Origin: Actinomadura rupiterrae
GTDB lineage: Bacteria > Actinomycetota > Actinomycetes > Streptosporangiales > Streptosporangiaceae
DNA length: 64,000 nt
Direction: 5' to 3'
NCBI RefSeq assembly: GCF_024172125.1
Contig: NZ_JAMZEA010000002.1
Location: 888,009-952,008, forward strand
Shown here: piece by piece, positions 59,804 to 64,000 of the stretch
How the letters are laid out: every line of letters begins with the position of its first letter
Position numbering within the stretch: position 1 is the first letter of the stretch
Program-made: the position numbers and the translations under genes
The notes under the pieces: model-generated
The model's input: only the letters and a program-made list of their open reading frames with translations
Told to the model about the DNA's origin: nothing
Databases searched by the model: none

Positions 59804-59912
59804 GCACGCCACGCTAGAAGTTGACGTAGCGGCAAGGTCAAACCGGCGAAGGTGAACCGGATTCGGGGACCGCGCGTCCCATCGGGACACACCCACCGCC
59901 CCAGGAGCCGCC

Positions 59913-60479
59913 ATGACCGCGCGGCTCGCCGCCGCCCTCACCGTCCTCGGCCTGGCCCTCACGGCCTGTTCCAACCCGCTCGCGCCGAAGGCCGAAAGCA
60001 CCCCGCCCCAACCCACGCGACCGGCGCCGCCGGCCTCCACCCCCACGCCGAGCGCGGCGCCCGCGCTCCAGCTCGGGACGCCGGGGACGGCCGCGACGCA
60101 GTACGTCGCGGCGTCGATCACCGCGCTCACCTACCGCCAGCCGCTTCCGGGCCGGCGCCTCCCGCGCACGGGCTACGAATGGGCCGGAGCGGAGGTGGAG
60201 ACCTGCATGAAGCGCTCGACGGCGTCGATAGCGACCGTCGCCGTCCAGGCCTGGGCGCTCAAGCTGCCGGACGGCTCCAAGGTCCAGCCCGAGGAGCCGG
60301 AGGCCAAGGACTACGAGGTGACCTTGTACCCGGTCACCCCGCGCAACATCCGGCCAGGCGACTGCGTGCGCGGATGGGCCGTCTATGAGGTTCCGGGCGG
60401 CAAGCGCGCCACCGGCATCGTCTATTCGGCGCCCAACCCGGACAGTCCGATCGCGCCCGTCACCTGGGCGGTCGGCTAG
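59913..60479 (+). CDS. Putative lipoprotein
   Basis: A 188-residue protein from ATG 59913 after CAGGAG. Residues 1-18 are a lipoprotein signal peptide with LTAC as lipobox, Cys19 lipidated. A Thr/Pro-rich linker (about 28-48) follows, then a folded region TAATQYVAASITALTYRQPLPGRRLPRTGYEWAGAEVETCMK with Cys98 and Cys152 as a possible disulfide. I recognise no family. It ends in a 4-bp CTAG overlap with the convergent sbnB-like gene. Confidence 0.75.
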   Translation: MTARLAAALTVLGLALTACSNPLAPKAESTPPQPTRPAPPASTPTPSAAPALQLGTPGTAATQYVAASITALTYRQPLPGRRLPRTGYEWAGAEVETCMKRSTASIATVAVQAWALKLPDGSKVQPEEPEAKDYEVTLYPVTPRNIRPGDCVRGWAVYEVPGGKRATGIVYSAPNPDSPIAPVTWAVG

Positions 60480-61501
60480 CCGTAGCGCTTCATCTCGTGG
60501 AAGAAGCCCGGCACTTCCTGGAGCTGACCCGACGCGGTGACCTGGTCGTACACGTGCCGTGCGACGGCCAGGTCCAGGACGCCGAGGCCGAAGGGGGAGA
60601 AGACGACCGGCTTGTCCGCGGGCGGGACGACCTTGCCGGTGAGGACGTCGTACAGCGTGCCCGCCACGAAGTCGCGGTTGCCGACCCTCTGCTCGGCCAG
60701 GTGCGGCGAGGTGTTCGCCTTCATGCAGTGCTCGACGTCGTCCACGACGTTGCAGGACGCCAGGATGATCTCCGGCGCCAGGTCGCGCAGGGACACGTGC
60801 AGGACGAGCGGGTTGTGCGCGAACCAGGCCGGGTCGTGGACGTGCGGCTCGCCCGCGACGGTGGCGAAGACGATCAGGTCGGACGAGCGGACCAGGTCCT
60901 CCGGCTCGGCGTGGATGAAGATCGAGCCGCTCTCGGTGCGCGCGAGGTATTCGCCGAAACCGGCGGCGTGGTCGGCGGACAGGTCGTAGATGCCCAGCTC
61001 GTCGAACGCGAAGCCGTTCGCGGCGAGGTAGGTGTGGATGTAGCGGGCGATCAGCCCGACGCCGAAGAAGCCGACCCGGCGCGGGCGGTCGCCGCGGGCG
61101 TCGGCGATGCGGGCGGCGGCCAGCGCGGCGGACGCGGCGGTCCGCGCGGCGCTGATGATCGACGACTCCAGGCACGCGAACGGGTAGCCGGTCTCGGTGT
61201 CGTTGAGGATCAGCACGGCCGAGGCGCGCGGGACGCCGTTCGCGACGTTGCCCGGGAACGAGGAGATCCACTTGATGCCGTGCGCGTTCACCTCGCCCTT
61301 GACCGACGCGGGCAGCGCGATGATCCGGTTGGACGGCTGGTCCGGGAAGCGCAGGAAGTAGGAGTCCGGGTTGACCGTCGCGCCCTCGCCGTGCAGCCGG
61401 TAGGCCGCCTCGACCATGGCGGTGACCTCGGTCTCGTGGCCGTGCACGGCCTCGTGCACCTGCGCGCCGGAGATCACGGCGAAGGACGGGCTCTGGGACA
61501 T
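60476..61501 (-). CDS. sbnB: SbnB-like 2,3-diaminopropionate biosynthesis protein
   Basis: A 341-residue ornithine-cyclodeaminase-superfamily protein from ATG 61501, with GAGGAG upstream. It shows the NAD-binding core (RRVGFFGVGLIARYIHTYLAANGFAFDELGIYDLSADHAAGFGEYLAR), SSLIISAARTAASAALA-like substrate loop (ESSIISAARTAASAALAAARIAD) and EIILASCNVVDDVEHCMKANTSPHLAEQ. SbnB oxidises the SbnA product N-(1-amino-1-carboxyl-2-ethyl)-glutamate to give L-2,3-diaminopropionate and 2-oxoglutarate. Its 5' end overlaps sbnA, so they form one unit. Supplies L-Dap for the adjacent NRPS. Confidence 0.9.
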   Translation of the reverse strand: MSQSPSFAVISGAQVHEAVHGHETEVTAMVEAAYRLHGEGATVNPDSYFLRFPDQPSNRIIALPASVKGEVNAHGIKWISSFPGNVANGVPRASAVLILNDTETGYPFACLESSIISAARTAASAALAAARIADARGDRPRRVGFFGVGLIARYIHTYLAANGFAFDELGIYDLSADHAAGFGEYLARTESGSIFIHAEPEDLVRSSDLIVFATVAGEPHVHDPAWFAHNPLVLHVSLRDLAPEIILASCNVVDDVEHCMKANTSPHLAEQRVGNRDFVAGTLYDVLTGKVVPPADKPVVFSPFGLGVLDLAVARHVYDQVTASGQLQEVPGFFHEMKRYG

Positions 61502-61524
61502 CGGGGGCAGCTCCTCTTCGGTTC

Positions 61525-62562
61525 TCACGGGCGGACGCCGAGGACGCCGGCGTCCGGGGCGCCGAGTCGGGCCGGGACGTCGTCCGGCAGGTCCGGCTCC
61601 GGCTCGGCGGGCAGTTCGGGGAAGTGCTCGGCGAGCCAGCCCTCGTCGTAGATCGAGTCGAGGTAGCGCTCGCCGAGGTCGGGGGCGATGGCGACGGCGA
61701 CCGGGTGCGGGCCGCCCGCGGCGTGCCGGGCGGCGAGCCAGCGGGCGGCGCCGGAGACGACCGTCCCGGTGGAGCCGCCGAACAGGAAGCCGCGTGCCGA
61801 CAGCCGGTGGACGGTCCGGATCGTGTCAGTCTCCGGGACGTGCACGATGTCGTCGATGTACGACTCGTCCACCAGGGCGGGCCGCGCGCTGGTGCCGAGG
61901 CCGGGGACCATGCGGCGCTCGGGGATGCCGCCGAAGGTGACCGAGCCGACCGCGTCCACCGCGACGATCGTGACCGGACGGCCCTGCTCGCGGAAGTAGC
62001 GGGCGCAGCCCATCAGCGTGCCGGTGGTGCCCGCGCCGACGAACAGCACCTCCAGGTCGGGGAAGCGCCGGTCGATGGCGGGCGCGGTGCCGGTGTAGTG
62101 GGCGCGCCAGTTGTTGCGGTTGGCGTACTGGTTCAGCCAGATGTGGTCGGAGCGGTCGGCGCAGAGCCGCCGGACGTGCTCGATGCGGCTGGCGAGGTAC
62201 CCGCCGTTGGCGTCCTGGTGCCCGATGACCAGCACCTCCGCGCCGAGCGCGCGCATCACCCGCATGGACGCGGGGTTGCAGCGCGGGTCGGTGACGCACA
62301 GGAACCGGTAGCCGCGGTCGGCGGCGATGATGCTGAGCGCGATGCCGAGGTTCCCCGAGGACGACTCGACGATCGTGGAGCCGGGCCGGAGCAGCCCGTC
62401 CCGCTCGGCGGCCTCCACCATCGCGGCGGCGGCCTTCAGCTTCACCGAGCCCGCGAAATTGAAACCCTCGCACTTGAGGAACAGCGGAACGTCGAGCACG
62501 GGACGCAGGTCCACATAGAGGTCTTCGACGTTGAAGTCCTGCGGCGAGGAGATGATGGGCAC
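61525..62562 (-). CDS. sbnA: SbnA-like 2,3-diaminopropionate biosynthesis protein
   Basis: A 345-residue PLP enzyme from GTG 62562, after AGGGTGG. It is a cysteine-synthase-fold member: FNFAGSVKLKAAAAMVEAAERDG contains the PLP-binding Lys, IVESSSGNLGIALSIIAADRG the substrate loop, and VGAGTTGTLMGCARYF binds phosphate. SbnA condenses O-phospho-L-serine and L-glutamate to ACEGA, the precursor oxidised by SbnB. With sbnB 24 bp downstream it makes L-2,3-diaminopropionate (Dap), as used in staphyloferrin B and Dap-containing non-ribosomal peptides. The NRPS gene is divergent. Confidence 0.92.
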   Translation of the reverse strand: MPIISSPQDFNVEDLYVDLRPVLDVPLFLKCEGFNFAGSVKLKAAAAMVEAAERDGLLRPGSTIVESSSGNLGIALSIIAADRGYRFLCVTDPRCNPASMRVMRALGAEVLVIGHQDANGGYLASRIEHVRRLCADRSDHIWLNQYANRNNWRAHYTGTAPAIDRRFPDLEVLFVGAGTTGTLMGCARYFREQGRPVTIVAVDAVGSVTFGGIPERRMVPGLGTSARPALVDESYIDDIVHVPETDTIRTVHRLSARGFLFGGSTGTVVSGAARWLAARHAAGGPHPVAVAIAPDLGERYLDSIYDEGWLAEHFPELPAEPEPDLPDDVPARLGAPDAGVLGVRP

Positions 62563-62931
62563 GCTGCCACCCTGGGGAGAAAACCGATCTCGTTGGCCGT
62601 TGGAAGTGGGGACGGCGAAGCGGCGAAAGGGATGGTTCCGCCCCTCGCCGATCCGTTGTGCGAATGGCTCGAACGCAATTTCCGGCCGTTCTCCCAGCTT
62701 CCCCCGAAGTGTGCCGCGATCATCTGGTGGAACCGTGGCGGATCATCACGGTACCTAGCAGCATGGATGCCCGCAACCCCCGGCTTACTGGGCGGTAGGG
62801 TTGATATCCGACAGAAACCCGGCAGGACTGGCCGGGGTCGGACATAAGCTTCTCTCCACGTCGAAGCGCCCCGGAAGGGGCGGAGAATTCGGCGATGACG
62901 GGTGAGCGCCACCACATCACGGAGGGTGACG
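62563..62931. promoter_or_regulatory. Divergent control region of sbnA and the NRPS gene, with a bulged hairpin
   Basis: 369 bp without a gene. TCCGAC (62807-62812) and CCCGGC (62818-62823) pair with GCCGGG (62831-62836) and GTCGGA (62837-62842) around a 7-nt loop, giving a 12-bp stem with a 5-nt bulge. It lies about 90 nt upstream of the NRPS ATG, so it could be a leader structure or an operator. GGAGGG at 62921-62926 is the NRPS Shine-Dalgarno. I see no iron-box consensus that I could defend. Confidence 0.45.
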
Positions 62932-64000
62932 ATGAACGCTGGGCTGCCGGTCCGCGACCGCCTGCTGCCGGCCGCGGCGCTGCCGGTGCTGGACGTCCCG
63001 TCCGGGGAGATCGCGCGCGCCCGCGAGCTGGCCGCGCGGCACGGCATGGTCCGCGACCACGGGATCGACATCGGCGCGCCGGTCATCGCGCGCGTCGAGC
63101 GGTTCGCGGCCGAGCGCGACCGTCCGGCCGTGGCCGACGAGCACCGCGAGCTGAGCTATGCCGAGCTGGCGCAGGAGGCCCGGCGGTTCGCCACGCTGCT
63201 GGAACGCGAGGGCGTCCAGCCGGGCACGGTCGTCGGCGTGGGCGGCGAGCGCCGCATCGAGGTACTCGCCGCGTTCCTGGCGTTGGAGCTGGTCGGGGCG
63301 CTGTACGTGCCCGCCGACGGGAGCTGGCCGGCGGGGCGCGTCCGGGACGTCCTGGACCAGGCGGGCGCCGCGCTGCTGATCACCGTCGAGGACGAGCCGC
63401 CCGCCGCGCTGCGCGAGGGCGCCGAGGCGGCGGGCTGCCGCATCGTCCCCGCGCGCGAGGCCCGCGACTGCGCGCCGTGGCAGGGCGAGGCCCGCCTGGA
63501 GACGCTCGACCAGCCCCGGTACGTGCTGTTCACCTCGGGTTCCACGGGCAAGCCGAAGGGCGCGGTCGTCGAGCACCGCGGCATGATCAACCATCTGTTC
63601 GCCAAGATCGTCGACCTGGGCATGACCGGCGCGGACGTCCTCGCGATGACCTCGCCGCTCGGCTTCGACATCTCGGTCTGGCAGATGGTGTGCCCGCTGC
63701 TGATCGGCGGCCGGGTCGAGATCGTCCCGGACGCGGTGGCGCACGACCAGGTCGCCTTCGCCCGCGCCGTGGACGAGCGGGGCATCACGGTCGTGGAGCT
63801 GGTGCCGACCATGGTCCGGCACCTGCTGGACGACCTGCCCGACGCGCCCGCGGGCTCGCTCGGCGGGCTGCGCTGGATGATCGCGACCGGCGAGGAGCTG
63901 CCCGCCGAGCTGTCCCGGCGCTGGCTGGAGGCGATGCCGCACGCCGGGCTGCTGAACGCCTACGGCCCGACCGAGTGCTCCGACGACGTCACCCACCACG
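62932..64000 (+). CDS. Non-ribosomal peptide synthetase, N-terminal part with adenylation domain (cut by window end)
   Basis: The frame is open from ATG 62932, after GGAGGG, to the window end (356 codons, no stop). About 50 N-terminal residues precede an adenylation domain: YVLFTSGSTGKPKGAVVEH (A3, about 198-214), GFDISVWQ (A4, with Asp246, Ile247 and Trp250 in pocket positions) and LNAYGPTEC (A5, about 341-349). No condensation domain precedes it, so it is probably the starter or a stand-alone A module. The divergent sbnA/sbnB pair suggests L-Dap is a building block, though the pocket code of this domain cannot be read fully here. No gene product can be named. Confidence 0.9.
   Translation, partial: MNAGLPVRDRLLPAAALPVLDVPSGEIARARELAARHGMVRDHGIDIGAPVIARVERFAAERDRPAVADEHRELSYAELAQEARRFATLLEREGVQPGTVVGVGGERRIEVLAAFLALELVGALYVPADGSWPAGRVRDVLDQAGAALLITVEDEPPAALREGAEAAGCRIVPAREARDCAPWQGEARLETLDQPRYVLFTSGSTGKPKGAVVEHRGMINHLFAKIVDLGMTGADVLAMTSPLGFDISVWQMVCPLLIGGRVEIVPDAVAHDQVAFARAVDERGITVVELVPTMVRHLLDDLPDAPAGSLGGLRWMIATGEELPAELSRRWLEAMPHAGLLNAYGPTECSDDVTHH

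Noticed and set aside
62917..63999. 360-codon minus-strand ORF at the window end
   Set aside because: It is antisense to the NRPS adenylation domain, which has clear A3, A4 and A5 motifs on the plus strand.

Overview
The window is about 64 kb of very GC-rich DNA with GTG starts, LuxR/MarR/TetR/AraC regulators, DUF397/XRE pairs and an F420-type enzyme. This points to an actinomycete. An Amc-like cyclophane RiPP locus and the gene style suggest Streptosporangiales, possibly Actinomadura; that placement is inference. I recognised no rRNA, tRNA, CRISPR array, transposase or phage gene.

Layout. 0-2 kb: end of a CoA-transferase gene, a TetR gene with two operators in front of a small membrane-protein gene, and a LiaF-like DUF1707 protein. 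A 225-bp MITE-like element (2055-2279) follows. 2.3-12 kb: three paralogous STAND-ATPase regulators, the third without its LuxR DNA-binding domain, with an FdhF/YdeP molybdopterin oxidoreductase between the first two. 12-15 kb: HtrA-type protease, phosphotriesterase-family hydrolase and a PASTA protein. 15-26.7 kb: one leftward operon of GrpE-like factor, lidless Hsp70, repeat-rich Fn3-like protein, zinc-ribbon GTPase, GTPase-associated protein and membrane GTPase. It looks like a chaperone/GTPase switch or conflict system.

26.8-30.5 kb: an ACT protein, then a radical SAM/SPASM enzyme translationally coupled to a Tat/lipobox protein carrying a C-T-C...C-T-C motif, a possible new modification pair. 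30.6-44 kb: sugar kinase and class II aldolase, enoyl-CoA hydratase, F420/PPOX protein, ADP-ribosylglycohydrolase with AraC regulator, DUF2000, acyl-CoA dehydrogenase, a MarR-MFS efflux pair with a clear promoter/operator, and three secreted cell-wall enzymes, two sharing an I36-like domain. Long stretches here (27.5, 32.3-33.0, 34.3-35.1, 38.6 kb) are non-coding degenerate tandem repeats.

44-51 kb: membrane-anchored XRE/NBR1-Ig protein, WD40-like protein, lectin-like protein, Ser/Thr kinase with alpha-helical repeats, and a MarR regulator divergent from an FMN-reductase/GNAT fusion. 52-56.3 kb: a cyclase-like toroid fused to an OmpR-type winged helix, a Nudix hydrolase, then an AmcB-like radical SAM enzyme, a 46-residue AmcA-like precursor too short to be obvious, and a pentapeptide-repeat protein: a triceptide RiPP locus. 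The 12-mer TGACATGTCATC is shared by its promoter and the MarR promoter. 56.4-60.5 kb: XRE/DUF397 pair, anti-sigma-like ATPase, MerR/TipAS regulator, VOC protein and a lipoprotein. 60.5-64 kb: SbnB and SbnA homologues for L-2,3-diaminopropionate, divergent from an NRPS gene cut by the window end; this is the edge of a non-ribosomal peptide cluster, perhaps a siderophore or a tuberactinomycin-like product.
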